NCBI GenBank assembly: GCA_002914845.1
Contig: JXTC01000017.1
Location: forward strand, 1,240,575 to 1,304,574
Direction: 5' to 3'
Length of the DNA stretch: 64,000 nucleotides
DNA from: Trema orientale
Taxonomy: Eukaryota; Streptophyta; Magnoliopsida; Rosales; Cannabaceae
Shown here: positions 47,982 through 59,735 of the stretch, in pieces
Layout of the letters: each line of letters starts with the position of its first letter
How positions within the stretch are numbered: position 1 is the stretch's first letter
Position numbers and translations under genes: made by a program
The notes under the pieces: model-generated
Database searches by the model: none
Told to the model about the DNA's origin: nothing
The model's input: only the letters and a program-made list of their open reading frames with translations

Positions 47982-48845
47982 ATGGCGTTAGATAATCCTG
48001 TAGAGATAGACCAGATTTCATCTAGCCTTAGCGAGTCTAACTCTAGGGACTTAGAATTTTTAGTATTGAATGAGAACAAAATCCATAAGGTTCCTACTCA
48101 TGATAAATCTCAATCTAATTCTAGAAATACCCCAGCTGAATCTTCAATTCTGGATGATGCATCTAGGTTGAACCCAAATAAAAATCCTCCTTTTAAGTTA
48201 TCAGCTCGAGACTTAGAAAATTTTAGGCACCTATATGATATTCCTCCAGAAGTGAAAATTCGCCTTCCAAACTCCGACGAGAGAGCGGATTCTAACATAA
48301 AAGGATAGACGTGCATTTATGAGTTCATCCTAAAAAGTGGATTTTGGTTCCCCTTACCTAGGTTAGCTCGAGAGGTATTACTCCATTTCAACTTAGCTCC
48401 AGCACAACTCATGCCTAATGCTTGGAGGCTTTTAATGTCTTTAGTGGTGCTATCCGAAATAGAGTCAGTCCCTTTCCATCTAGATGAGTTACTTAGTTGC
48501 TATTGAATAAAAGAGAACCACGATGACCGAGGTAGATGCATATTTGCTTTCCAAAAGTATCAACAACTCGTTGAAGATTATTCACCATGTGACAAAGGTT
48601 GGAAAGAGGAAGCTGAAGATGCATATGATGAAGGTATGTTGAAATCTCACTACCTTTTGTACAAAGCTTACAAAGAGGGTAAGGATTCAGAGTGGGAAGT
48701 TGACAAAGTGATTCAATAGTACGAAGAAATAGAAAAGGTAGATTTAACCAAGAAGGCTCCAACTAAACTTGAGCCAACCAAAAGTTCTCCGACTGAAATC
48801 GAGCCAATTATTGACGGTCGAGCTAACTCTACTCCCATTGTTTAG
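47982..48845 (+). pseudogene. Retroelement-associated gene relic, left palindrome arm
   Basis: The peptides include FKLSARDLENFRHLYDIP and, further on, FNLAPAQLMPNAWRLL, followed by a Lys/Glu-rich C-terminal part. This resembles the plant domain called 'putative gypsy type transposon' (Transposase_28), known from broken or non-autonomous retroelements. The copy is broken, with a few breaks, and is treated as a fossil. It lies downstream of the LTR-like block in the order expected for an internal region. Confidence 0.55.
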
Positions 48846-50036
48846 AGTCTCTTCCAAATGTGTCCAATTCTTTTAATAATTATGTTGTCTTTTTGTATTT
48901 TTCCTTTTTGAATGAACAATTACATTAAAATTAAATGAAGAAGTAACTTTTATTGTTAGGATCGTGGTATCTTCTTCTCCCCCTTAGTCCAAGCTGATTA
49001 CAATTGATTGGACTAAAGGACTTTTGTAACTTGCATATCATATGCTTACTCGGAAACAAAATATCAGTTTCACTCAAACTATCATAGCATTTTATTCTAA
49101 ATGGAACAACATTCACAACAAATTGAATAACTAAAGTTAAACATAACAACTTCTTCTAACTACGTATAAGAAACTTGACAAAAGGAATAACACACATTTA
49201 ACTAAACATGAGTAATGTAGTCAAGTAGTCAAATAAATAGAAGTAATCATTAAGTAGAAATTAGCTCGCTAGAATAGGACCACATTGTACCAAGTGTGGA
49301 ACGTTCAGGAGGATTTTAGACCTAGCCAAATCGTGTTTGACTAGGGGCATATGGCTCTCAAGACATGTATGTCCGAAAGGGTAGGCTCGACGGAGAATAT
49401 GGCGTCCGAAATTCTTTATCGGATAATTAGATTAAAATATCTACTTACCCAGAAGATATCAGGACTGGCTTCCGGACGCCATATTCTCTGTCGAGCCTAC
49501 CCTTTCGGACATACATATCTTGAGAGCCATAGGCACCTAGTCAAACACGATTTGGCTAGGTGTAGAATCCTCCTGGATGTTCCACACTTGGTACAATGTG
49601 GTCCTATTCTGGTGAGCCAATTTCTGCTTAACGATTGTTTCTATTTATTTGACTACTTGACTATATTACTCATGCTTAGTTAAATGTGTGTCATTCCTTT
49701 TGTCAAGTTTCTTATATGTAGTTAGAAGAAGTTGTTATGTTTAACTTTATTTATTCAATTTGTTGTGAATGTTGATCCATTTTGGAATAAAATACTATGA
49801 TAGTTTGAGTGAAACTGATATTTTATTTCTAAGTAAGCATATGATATGCAGGTTATAAAAGTCCTTTAGTCCAATTAATTGTAATCAGCTTGGACTAATG
49901 GGGGAGAAGAGGATACCATGATCCTAACAACAAAAGGTACTTCTACATTTAATTTTAACGTAATTGTTTATTCAAAAAAGAAAATATAAAAAGACAACAT
50001 AATTATTAAAAGAGTTGGACATATATGGAAGAGACT

Positions 50037-50900
50037 CTAAACAATGGGAGTAGAGTTAGCTAGACTATCAATAATTGGCTCGATTTCAGTCGGATAACTT
50101 TTGGTTAGCTCGAGTTCAGTTGGAGCCTTCTTGGTTAAATCTGCCTTTTTCATTTCTTTGTACTCTTGAATCACCTTGTCAACTTCCCACTCTGAATCTT
50201 TGCCCTCTTTGTAAGCTTTGTACAAAAGGTAGCGAAATTTCAACATGCTTTCATCATATGTATCTTTAGCTTTCTTTTTCCAACCTTTGTCGCATGGTGA
50301 ATAATCTTCAACGAGTTGTTGATCCTTTCAGAAAGCAAATGTGTATCTACCTCAGTCATCATAGTTCTCTTTTATCCAATAGCAACTAAGAAACTCATCT
50401 AGATAGAAATGGATTGACTCTATTTCGGATAGCACCACTAAAGACATTAAAAGCCTCCAAGCATTAGGCATGAGTTATGCTGGAGCTAAGTTGAAATGGA
50501 ATAATACCTCTCGAGCTAACCTAGGTAGGAGGAACCGGAATCCATTTTTCAGGGTGAACTCATAAAAGTACATCCATCCTTTTATGTTAGAATCCGCTTT
50601 CTCATCGAAGTTTGGAAGGCGAATTTTCACTTCTGGAGGAATATCATATAGGCACCTAAAAATTTTCTAAGTCTCGAGCTGATAACTTAGAGAGAGAATT
50701 TTTGTTTGGGTTCAACCTAGATGTGTCATCCAGAATTAAAGATTCGTTTGGGGTGTTTCTAGGATTAGATTGAGATTCATCATGAGTAGGAGTCTTATGG
50801 ATTTTGTTCTCATTCAATTTAAAAATTCTGAGTCCCCAGAGTCGGACTCGCTAAGGCTAGATGAAATATGGTCTATCTCTACAGGACTATCTAATGCCAT
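50037..50900 (-). pseudogene. Retroelement-associated gene relic, right palindrome arm
   Basis: This is the mirror copy of the relic in the left arm, at about 90% nucleotide identity, with the same Lys/Glu-rich end (KAPTELELTKSYPTEIEPI). It is also broken, with more breaks than the left copy by eye. It has no adjacent LTR-like block on its own 5' side. Confidence 0.55.
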
Positions 50901-51162
50901 GAAAATGGGAATTTGAAAAAAGAGAAGATCAAGTAGTCTTTATGGTAGAAAACGAGTAGTAAATTCGAAGATATAAGAAAGAAGATTCAATAAACATTCA
51001 GATGAAGAACAAGCTCTACTTAATGAAGAAATATGAAACTAGAATACAAAAGAATGATCAAAGTATGGAAGCATGAAGAGTAAAATATAAGGAAATCATT
51101 ATGAGCATTCAAAACTTCCCTGAATGTTGACTTGAACCTCCAAGATGCTAGTAAAAGTAAAA

Positions 51163-51375
51163 TATATTTCAATGACTCATATAAGTTTCGAGTTTGTGTT
51201 ATTCTTCAATTACTCTTATAAGCGGTAGAGTGATTGAAAATTTAGTTTGGCAACGAGTTTAGTTTTTATAAAGTATGTATGGAAGATTTCAAATTTAAAA
51301 AGAAAAAGTGTGTTCAGCGACTCAAATAAGAGTTAATATATGGTCACGTACTCAGCCTGATTATTAAAGCACACT
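51163..51375. other. Spacer after the palindrome
   Basis: AT-rich DNA; nothing is recognised. Confidence 0.4.
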
Positions 51376-52230
51376 TACCTCTAGTGGCGGATCCGAAATC
51401 TTAATCCGGGATGGGCAAAAGATATTAGTCAAATAATGCTCATAAACCATGGAGAGCTAGATTATCCAAGTCTTCAAAGACGAAATACTCATCCATTTTT
51501 CTCTACTGGCATTCGAGATGAGGACGAGGATGGGGCTGATGTGGGTTCTCATTATTTGGGTAAATTATACAAAATAGTGCTTGATAGAGAGCTTAAGAGA
51601 TGAGAGATTGATTTTACACAGTTTAAAGGCTGATTTCTCGCCGATTTTGAGATTTTGAAGTTGGTTTGAGAAGGTTTTCTATTGTTTCTCTCTCTAAAAG
51701 CATTGTCTCTATCTCTCTTCTTGGCTTTCAAAATGAATAATTTCGTGAGGTACCGTGTGTGTTGATAATCTCATAAGAGCTACAGCATTTTTTTTAGTCA
51801 ATGTGGACCCAAATTTCATCCTTAAAAAACTTATCCTATATTCTAGTCCCAAAAAAGATAATCAGGCTCAAATAGTCTTATTTTTTTCCTTTTCTCAAAA
51901 AATAGGAATTAAACTAATTTTACCGAGCGAGCTCAATGACTCATTGGTCTTGGGCCAATTGAAGTCTGAAGTTCATTAACATTAAGCTTTAAAATGTTAA
52001 ATACATACGATTAACTTTTAGAGGGGGTATATATGTGAATTTAAATTCCAGGAGGGCAAATGTTCAGCTTAACTAAAATTTATATACAAATTTATTAAAT
52101 AAGAAATATTCAGGGGGGCATTCTCCCCCTCCCCCCTGTTCAACTTAACTAAAATTTATATACAAATTTATTAAATAAGAAATATTCAGAGTGGAGAACC
52201 CTCTTGCCTTAATGTGCCTCCGTCATTACT
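51376..52230. mobile_element. Possible non-autonomous DNA transposon
   Basis: The stretch begins TAGTGGCGGATCC (51384) and ends near TGCCTCCGTCATTA (52218-52231), an imperfect inverted pair like that of common plant elements with GTGGCGGA ends. Inside are two copies of a segment of about 50 bp starting GTTCA(G/A)CTTAACTAA, near 52063 and 52138. It has no coding capacity. The target duplication is not clear, so the call is tentative. Confidence 0.35.
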
Positions 52231-54577
52231 TACCTTATTATTGAGACTTAAGATTCGAATTCCTTATCCATTAAAAAATTATTAAAAAAAATAAATATTT
52301 TATTATTGCTTTCGGGTAAGGCAAGGGTAATTTTGCCAGTTAAAAATAAATCTAATTGATCAAATTGGACAAAAGAATGAAATTTTTATCAATGTGTTAA
52401 TTCAAAAGAACAATTTTTTACATCTAAGAACCAAAGGACAAATCATGTGTTTCGCCTAGGACTATAGAGTACTTCTGTAATTTTATCTATATAAATAAGT
52501 GGTATATCTCTTTCTAAGAGGCTATATTTCGACTTCTAAATGACATAAACGCACATTTCCTTATAACAAAAAGACTAAATTAGACAAGTTTTACATCTAA
52601 AAATTATAAGTTCAAAAACACAAGCTACGCCCACTTCATGAACAAGATCTTCAAGCCTTCTTTTTTTTTTTTTTTCCTTTTTTTTTCTATATATGATTAT
52701 ATTCCTATCTTTCCTAATCTCTCTCTCTCTCCTCCCCAGTCTCTCCCACTATTGCAATATGTATCCATCACATCTATATTCCTATCAATTCTCTCTTTAT
52801 TTTTCAGTTTTCTCTTTTTGGGTATGAAGAGGTTTTTCCTTTTTATTTGCATTAACATTCCTTCTCTATGCTGATTAGGTATGATTTTTGTCAGTACATT
52901 TATTATTTTTTTTTTTTTCAAAAAAGCTTTTTATCTCGAGTCTTAAGCTCAACCCGAGCCACATGGCTGAATGTTAGCATTTTACTTTTGAGTGAGGGCC
53001 CCAGTAGATATTTTTTATTTTAAAAAAATTTAGTCATTTTTCAATGAAAAGATGACACATGGATCGTAGAATTCTACTGACCGTGATAAATAATATTACT
53101 CTCTTCTTTTTGGTGTCTATATTCTTAGTTTGCTTTAATTTTTTTGTCCTAAGGTTTTTTTTTTTCAGGCAATAAAAAGATTTATAAAAAAATAAATCAT
53201 AAAAAAAATTTCAATATTCAGTTGCGAGTTTTTTTGGTTTTTTTTTTTCCGGATGTGTTTGGTTCTTTTCTTTTTTAATCATGGAATGGGTGCTTAGTTC
53301 CAAATTTTTTTTTTTATAGTCCTTAATATAGGGTTAAAGTTGTACTAATAAAATAATTTGACAAAGAGGATATGCTTTTATGTCTAATGAGGGTACAAAT
53401 ATAAAGGTTATTATCAGAAAATATTTTGGGTATTTTAATTTCAACAAAAGAAAATCTCGGATTTTTGGTTATATCAAATAAACCTTTTGATCTTGGAATC
53501 TTATCAAATTGAGTCCAAAACAATTATTTAATCCAAATTGGTATCCAAAATAACCATATAGCCTTAGTCATTGATTTAGGATGAAAATTACGTCTCTTCT
53601 AGTTCGTCTTTGTGAGGCATATAAAACTATACGCCAATCGCAAATGAGTCATCTCCCAGACTAATTTTAACCAAATTGCTCATTCAGGTCCAATTTAGTT
53701 GAACTTTAAAATCGAAATATTTATACACAAGGGCAAATGAGTAATTTTTACGTGTTAATTTTTACCAAGTTGCTGACTCAGATGGAATTTGTTTAGATTT
53801 TAAATCCAAATATTTTATTTGATATAATAAAAAAGTCCAATTTTTTTAATTAAAATTAAAGTAAAACTATTTTTTTTAATAACAACCCCAAATATAATCA
53901 CATTTCCTTCTAATTTCTAGGAGAATCAAATGTAGGTGATGTTTCTTTTCTAACTGTAGTGGATTAGGTCCACTTATCTTTTTTTTTTTTTTTTTTTTCA
54001 GACTCTACTAGAAAATGTATGAAGATTTTTTTTTTTTTTTTTTTTAAAGAGTAATAAAACTTAGCCTTTTGTCAAAACTTACTTTCAAAGGGTCCATTTT
54101 ACTAAATTTTTCTTGCAAAAATAATAGAAAATAGGAATATTTTGATATTCAAGTAGACAACTTAGACAACCTTTTTTTTTGTTATTATCAACGGGATATT
54201 ATTCATTATATTATAATAAACATAATGGCAAATGTTCAATTTATAACTATAATTACTATATGTAATACCATAATTCATCATAAAAAATTTTCTATTTATA
54301 TTAATTATATTAAATTAATATATCATAAATATTGTTTGTTACTTTTTTTTAAAAATAAATATCAAGTGCACATTTAACAATATGGAAAAAAAAAGTGACA
54401 TTTAATGAGTTTTCTCATTTTATTTCATTATGCCTACTACTTTTCTGAGTGGCTTTTCGCACAAAAAGATGTACTTTGTTGGTAGTTGGTACATTCAACT
54501 TCCATAATCTTTGCCACCAGCTAGTCATTTGGGAAAGAAGTGAAATATGGAGACCAATTTATTTTATAGAAGGCTAA
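52231..54577. other. Intergenic DNA, no gene seen
   Basis: Long poly-T runs (for example 52660-52685, 53978-53998 and 54026-54045) and AT-rich unique sequence. No gene or clear element is seen. Confidence 0.55.
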
Positions 54578-55161
54578 CCATTATCTAGGGTTGGCAATTT
54601 TCTACACGACACGACGATACGATTCGAAAACGACACGAAATAAATGGATTTGGACGACCCATTTAATTTTCGTGTCAATTTCGGGTTGACACGTGTAACA
54701 CGTATAATAAACGGGTGGGTTTTGGATCAACCCGCTTAACCCGAAAATGACCCGTGTAACCCGTTTAATTAAACGTGTCGTTTTCGTGTCGTGTCAACAT
54801 GACACTAAAACGACACATTTATTAATATTTTAATATATTAAACGTGATTTTGATTAATTCTAAGCATATTTATAGGAGTAAAATTAAATTAAGTAGTGCA
54901 TAATCGTGTTAAATTAGAATAATCGTGTCAATTTTGAATAATCGTGTCAAACGGGTTATAATATGACACATGACACATTTATTAAACAGGTTATACGTGT
55001 CGTGTCGTGTTATACGTGTATTAATCGTGTAGTGTTCGGGTTTAAATTTTTGACACATTTATTAATCGTGTCGTGTTTGTGTTAGGTGTTATCGTGTCGT
55101 GTCGTAATCATGTCGACCCGAACACGACATGATAACACGAATTGCTAGCCCTACGATTATC
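54578..55161. mobile_element. hAT-like non-autonomous element
   Basis: A 568-bp element (54586-55153) starts TAGGGTTGGCAAT and ends ATTGCTAGCCCTA, giving 13-bp inverted ends with one mismatch. It is flanked by 8-bp repeats CCATTATC and CGATTATC with one mismatch, the duplication length of hAT elements. The body is full of CGTGTCGTG and CACGACA motifs in both orientations, a composition seen in widespread plant hAT-like MITEs. It has no coding capacity. Confidence 0.82.
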
Positions 55162-55423
55162 CATTATTGACAGTATAATTACGATATCCAACTATCCAAG
55201 TAGTGCCAAAGGAGATGACAATCTTATTATACACCAAGGACCAAAACTGAGATTGAAAAAAATAATTTAGGATAACAAATAAAATGTAAAATTTGAAAAT
55301 TAAAGGACCAAATTGAGACAAAAATATAGTTGAGAGACCAAATTTGTGGTATTCTAAAAGTTCTTAACCAAAGGAATATTTAATAAATTTCTAAAGACTA
55401 AAAATAAGATTAATTTGTGGTAA

Positions 55424-55517
55424 CATGTTAAGCCTAATTGGTAACTACCCCACATTCAATGTTGATTTAAAGTTCAAACCTCTTATTTCGTCAAAAAAGA
55501 AAAAAAAAAGAAAAAAG
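55424..55517 (+). mobile_element. SINE-like fragment
   Basis: It has an A-box-like AAGCCTAATTGG (about 55431) and a B-box-like AGTTCAAACCTC about 40 bp later, followed by an A-rich tail. This resembles a short tRNA-derived SINE. No target duplication was found, so it stays tentative. Confidence 0.35.
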
Positions 55518-57023
55518 ATTAGTGAGAGTTTTGGAGAAATCGTGCTTCATTGTTGATTCTTTGAGAAATCATCCTATGTGTCATCTTTTACACTAGGTTT
55601 GGTAGGAGAGAAAGATAGTAGGAAGAATGAAGAGGTTAGGAAAGATGGAGAGTGTGAAGGAGGGATAAGAGTGTGATAATCACTCAAAAACAAATTATCT
55701 AGTATTGAGCATTCCCAATTCTTTCTTATCTTATAAATCTAGTGATATCCAACAGAGCCTATAAAAATCTACATAGTTTTTGCATAGGCTCTCGTGGCCA
55801 TTAAATTATTTACAAATCCTAAAATCGAAATAGAGCCAATATGAGGAGAGAACAAATGTAAAAATTGCTTGCCAAAAGCCCGAAAAATCTAGAACATTTA
55901 AGAGGGAGCAAATGCAAAAATAGACATAAATTTCAGATAAATTAAAAAATTTTGTACAAGTCTTACACTAGAGACATCAAAAGAGCTCTGAATCACCCAA
56001 GAAATTTACAAGCCACATGTATGGGCTAAAGGGAAGATAAGAAATTAAAAGAGGGGGCAGAGAGCACTTTTGTGAGAGAGAAGATCTGTTGCTATACTCT
56101 AAAGAGAATGGAGTCACCTGGTCAATGATGGAATGGCGAATGGAAGAGACCCAAATGATGAAGAGAGCCACCTTTCTCACCGAGGTGAGATGCCCCGCCA
56201 TATAAACACTACATGTAGGGGAGGGTTTCATTTGCACCTATTATTGGGAAAAGTGAACTCCACCGAGTTTACTTTACCAAGTATTAGAAAATGCAAAACT
56301 ACCAACAAACACGAGAATCTTTTTAAGATTCTCATTCCCATTCACATCTCTATCTAATTCCATTTGTCTGATATGAAAGAGTGAAAAAATGGGGTAGATA
56401 CTAATGAAATTACTATATTACCTATTTTATTATTTGACAATTTACCCACTTTTTTTCCACTCTTTTCTCTAATCCTTCCAAAGGCAGAATAATTGGTTTT
56501 CGTGGGCCTAGAGAGTCCTAATCCCTCTCCTTTCATCTTTCATGCCAAACAACAAATTTGGTCTCTACCTTCCGTCCTTTCCCTCCATCTCTCGCTATCT
56601 TTCCACCCATCTCTTCTACTAGACATAAGCCTTAGCCTGACTGTCTAGTATCACTTTATCAACTATGTTTATGGACCTCAAATGTCGGTTAATCTCATAT
56701 TCCCCACTCTTTTTTTTTTTTAATATCAAAATTTGCCCTTAAATTGTAAGTTTGTGACCACCCTTAAGTTTTAAAATGACCCAAACTAAGCACTTGAGTT
56801 ATATTCATGCCTCATTTTAAACAATCTATTAAAAGTAGGAGACAAACCGAGACAAAAACATAATTTTTAGAACCCAAGTTAAGTATGAGACAGATTGAAA
56901 TTTGGGCGCCAAAATGGGATTAGGCTAAAGTCCAGGGGCAACAAATGATATTTTCCCAAATAATTAATTTGTTTATAATAAAAACAACAAAAAAAAAAAA
57001 AAAACAAAAAAAGGGGAAAGAAA
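55518..57023. other. Intergenic DNA and upstream region of the second PPR gene
   Basis: No gene is supported. Short open frames on the minus strand near 55977-56536 have no recognisable domain. The part next to 57024 presumably holds the PPR promoter. Confidence 0.5.
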
Positions 57024-57125
57024 TTGAATTTTGCTTTATCAACAACAGTCTCTAGACCTAAAACCCTCTCTTCCCGACCTCTGTTACAGAGTTCGTCTTT
57101 TCTACTCTCCAAAAGCCCCAAAAAA

Positions 57126-59735
57126 ATGCTTCTCCAAACTTCTCTGCAAAACCCCAACGTCTCTCTCTCCTCTTCCCTCTCGTACTCTCGTTCTTCCTTC
57201 CCATGGCGAAATCCCAGTTATACCCTTCTTCGCCATTCGGTAAACTACCGGAGGTTCTCAGTCAGCTGCTCCATATCCCAAGTCCATAGCTATGGGACTT
57301 TGGACTACGAGCGCCGGCCCATGGTGAAATGGAACGCCATATACAAGAGGATTTCGCTTATGGAGAATCCTGAACTTGGTTCTGGGACTGTTCTCAACCA
57401 GTGGGAGAAGGAGGGTAGGCAGCTCTCCAAGTGGGAACTTTGTAGGGTTATAAAGGAGTTGAGGAAATTCAAGCGTTTTGAGCGTGCTCTTGAGGTAATT
57501 ACAAGATTTTCTTTTATTTTTTTTCCTGGGATTTATGTATTTATTTATTTCTTTCATTTTTGGTTTCATGGGTTTCTGCTATTTTTATGGGAAGTGTGAG
57601 AATTAATGGGCTTTCTCTTTTGCTTGGTGGGTATCTTCCATTTTTGTTATATATTGTTGGTGTTATGTGCTACTGTTATTTTTCATGCTTTTGAGAGTTG
57701 AGGTAAACTCTCTATTGGGATTTATTTTGTGTCTGAATTCAGTGTACTTAATGCATACTTTCGTTACTTTTGTTTGCTATGATTGAATAATTTGGGTTAG
57801 CTGATATGGGACTTGTACTTTATGGAATGTTTGTCCCTGACAAATGGTGGCTGCTAGTTATATGAAGTCCATGGTTAAATTTAGGATAGAGGTGGTAAAA
57901 CTAGTGAAATTGCATGACTTCACTATTGTTTGAATTGTGCGTTGAAAAGGAAGATCAAATACGGATAGAGGAGGGCAACTTGAAACTGTGAATACGGATG
58001 TCTGTTGATGTACATGTAGTCATTGAAGGAAATAGTTGGAAGTAAGCTGTACTATATGAATCATACTTGGGGATGCTTCATTAATTTAATAATTATTGAT
58101 GGGTTGAAATAGAGTATGAATTGACTGAAAGAAAATTCCAGTGTAAGAAATTCTAAAGTAGAATAGAACATGTGCAACTATGAAATATGTTATTATAATG
58201 ATGGATCAGAATCAGAAGGTGAGACAAAGGTTAAATGTTTAAGTTTCTACGAAGTCTTGAATAATTAAGGGGCTCTTGAGCTTGTTTATTTTTTTTTATC
58301 ATGAATTCATGATCTTGACCTGGTATTTCAATGTCTTTATTTGCATATTAGCAATAACACAGGTTTTTCAATTGCAGTTGGTCTACCTGACAATTAAATC
58401 GCTGCATACTTGTTTATCTCTTTCAGCCAATTTCCACATCATGTCTGATCATCAGCTCTAAGCTATGCATGTCTTGTGCAGGTGTATTATTGGATGAACA
58501 ATAGAGGAGAGAGGTTTAGATTATCCTCTAGCGATGCTGCCATTCAACTAGATTTAATAGCCAAAGTTCACGGAATTTCTGCTGCTGAAAATTTCTTTCT
58601 GTCTCTATCGGATTCCTCAAAGGATAAGAGGATATATGGGGCTCTGCTTAATGCCTATGTACGGGCTAGAATGAAAGAAAAGGCAGAATCTTTGCTTGAT
58701 AAAATGAGAATTAAAGGTCATGCCACACATTCGCTTCCCTATAACGTTATGATGACACTTTATATGAACCTCAAGGAGTATGAAAAGGTTGAGTTGATGG
58801 TTTCAGAAATTTTGGAGAAAAACATTAAGCTAGATGTCTACTCCTATAATATTTGGTTATCCTGTTGTGGATCACAAGGATCTGCAGAGAAGATGGAAGA
58901 AGTATTTGAACAGCTGAAATCAGATAAAACCATTAATCCCAACTGGACTACATTTAGTACAATGGCTACAATGTATATCAAGATGGGGAACTTTGAGAAG
59001 GCTGAGGAATGTTTGAGGAAGGTTGAGAGTAGAATCTCAGGTCGGGATCGGATCCCTTATCACTATCTTCTAAGTCTTTACGGTAGTGTTGGTAACAAAG
59101 AGGAGATTTATCGGGTGTGGAACATTTATAAATCAGTCTTTCCCAGTGTCCCAAATCTGGGCTACCTTGCGATTATCTCTGCTCTACTCAGAATAGGTGA
59201 TATTGAAGGGGCAGAGAAGATCTATGAGGAATGGTTGCCAGTCAGGTCATCTTATGACCCTAGAATTGCAAATCTCTTCATGGTTTATCATATCAAAAAG
59301 GGAAATTTGGAGAAAGCCTTAAGTTTCGTTGACCACATTGTTGAAGTAGGAGGAAAGCCCAACTCAGCCACGTGGGAGGCTCTTGCTGAGGGGCACACTG
59401 GAGAGAAGAGAATTTCCAGGGCCCTCTTTTACTGGAAAGAAGCTTTTGCAGCTGAGGGATCGAAGAACTGGAGGCCAAAACCTGCGAACGTGTGTTGTTT
59501 CCTTGATCTCTGTGAGCAAGAAGGTGATCTTGAAAGCAAGGAAGTTCTGGTGGGATTGTTGAGGAAGTCAGGATATCTGAAAGATGAATTGTATGCTTCA
59601 CTTGTTGGTTTATCTCCTGAAGCTATCAATGACAATGGAATAGCATCAGAGGATGGTTTTAATAGAGATGACATTTTCGAAAACAAGGACGATGAGTCTG
59701 AAATGGTTCTCAACCAATTACAAGGTAGTGCATGA
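57126..59735 (+). CDS. PPR protein, P type, At1g02150-like
   Basis: Two exons, 57126-57494 and 58482-59735, with a GT-AG phase-0 intron, encode 540 aa. The N-terminus (MLLQTSLQNPNVSLSSSLSY) is Ser-rich like a plastid transit peptide. The block from residue 80 (PMVKWNAIYKRISLMENPELG) and the PPR repeats (YNVMMTLYMNLKEYEKVELM, YNIWLSCCGSQGSAEKMEEV, WTTFSTMATMYIKMGNFEKA, IPYHYLLSLYGSVGNKEEIY) match Arabidopsis At1g02150 (about 524 aa) as I remember it. It is a P-class protein without E or DYW domains, probably binding plastid RNA; the target is unknown. An in-frame ATG at 57024 would add 34 residues; I chose 57126 because the Arabidopsis protein starts with the same MLLQ. The C-terminus is acidic and poorly conserved. 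Confidence 0.94.

Larger units (their letters stand above)
47719..51162. repeat. 3.4-kb palindrome: two 1692-bp arms, 60-bp spacer
   Basis: The left arm (47719-49410) is the reverse complement of the right arm (49471-51162). Both are 1692 bp and symmetric about 49440.5. Sample comparison gives about 10% divergence, mostly transitions. Landmarks pair exactly: CTAGCATCTTGGAGG at the outer ends, ATGGC(G/A)TTAGATA start regions at 47982 and 50898, and GAATATGGCGTCCG at the inner ends. Each arm carries a relic of the same retroelement-associated gene. The 60-bp spacer matches the 109-bp repeat unit at 46.56 kb. A transcript across it could fold into a long hairpin. Confidence 0.93.

Noticed and set aside
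55590-55770. Possible Tourist-like MITE (TAGGTTTGGTAGG and CCAACAGAGCCTA ends)
   Set aside because: The inverted ends match poorly and no target duplication could be read.
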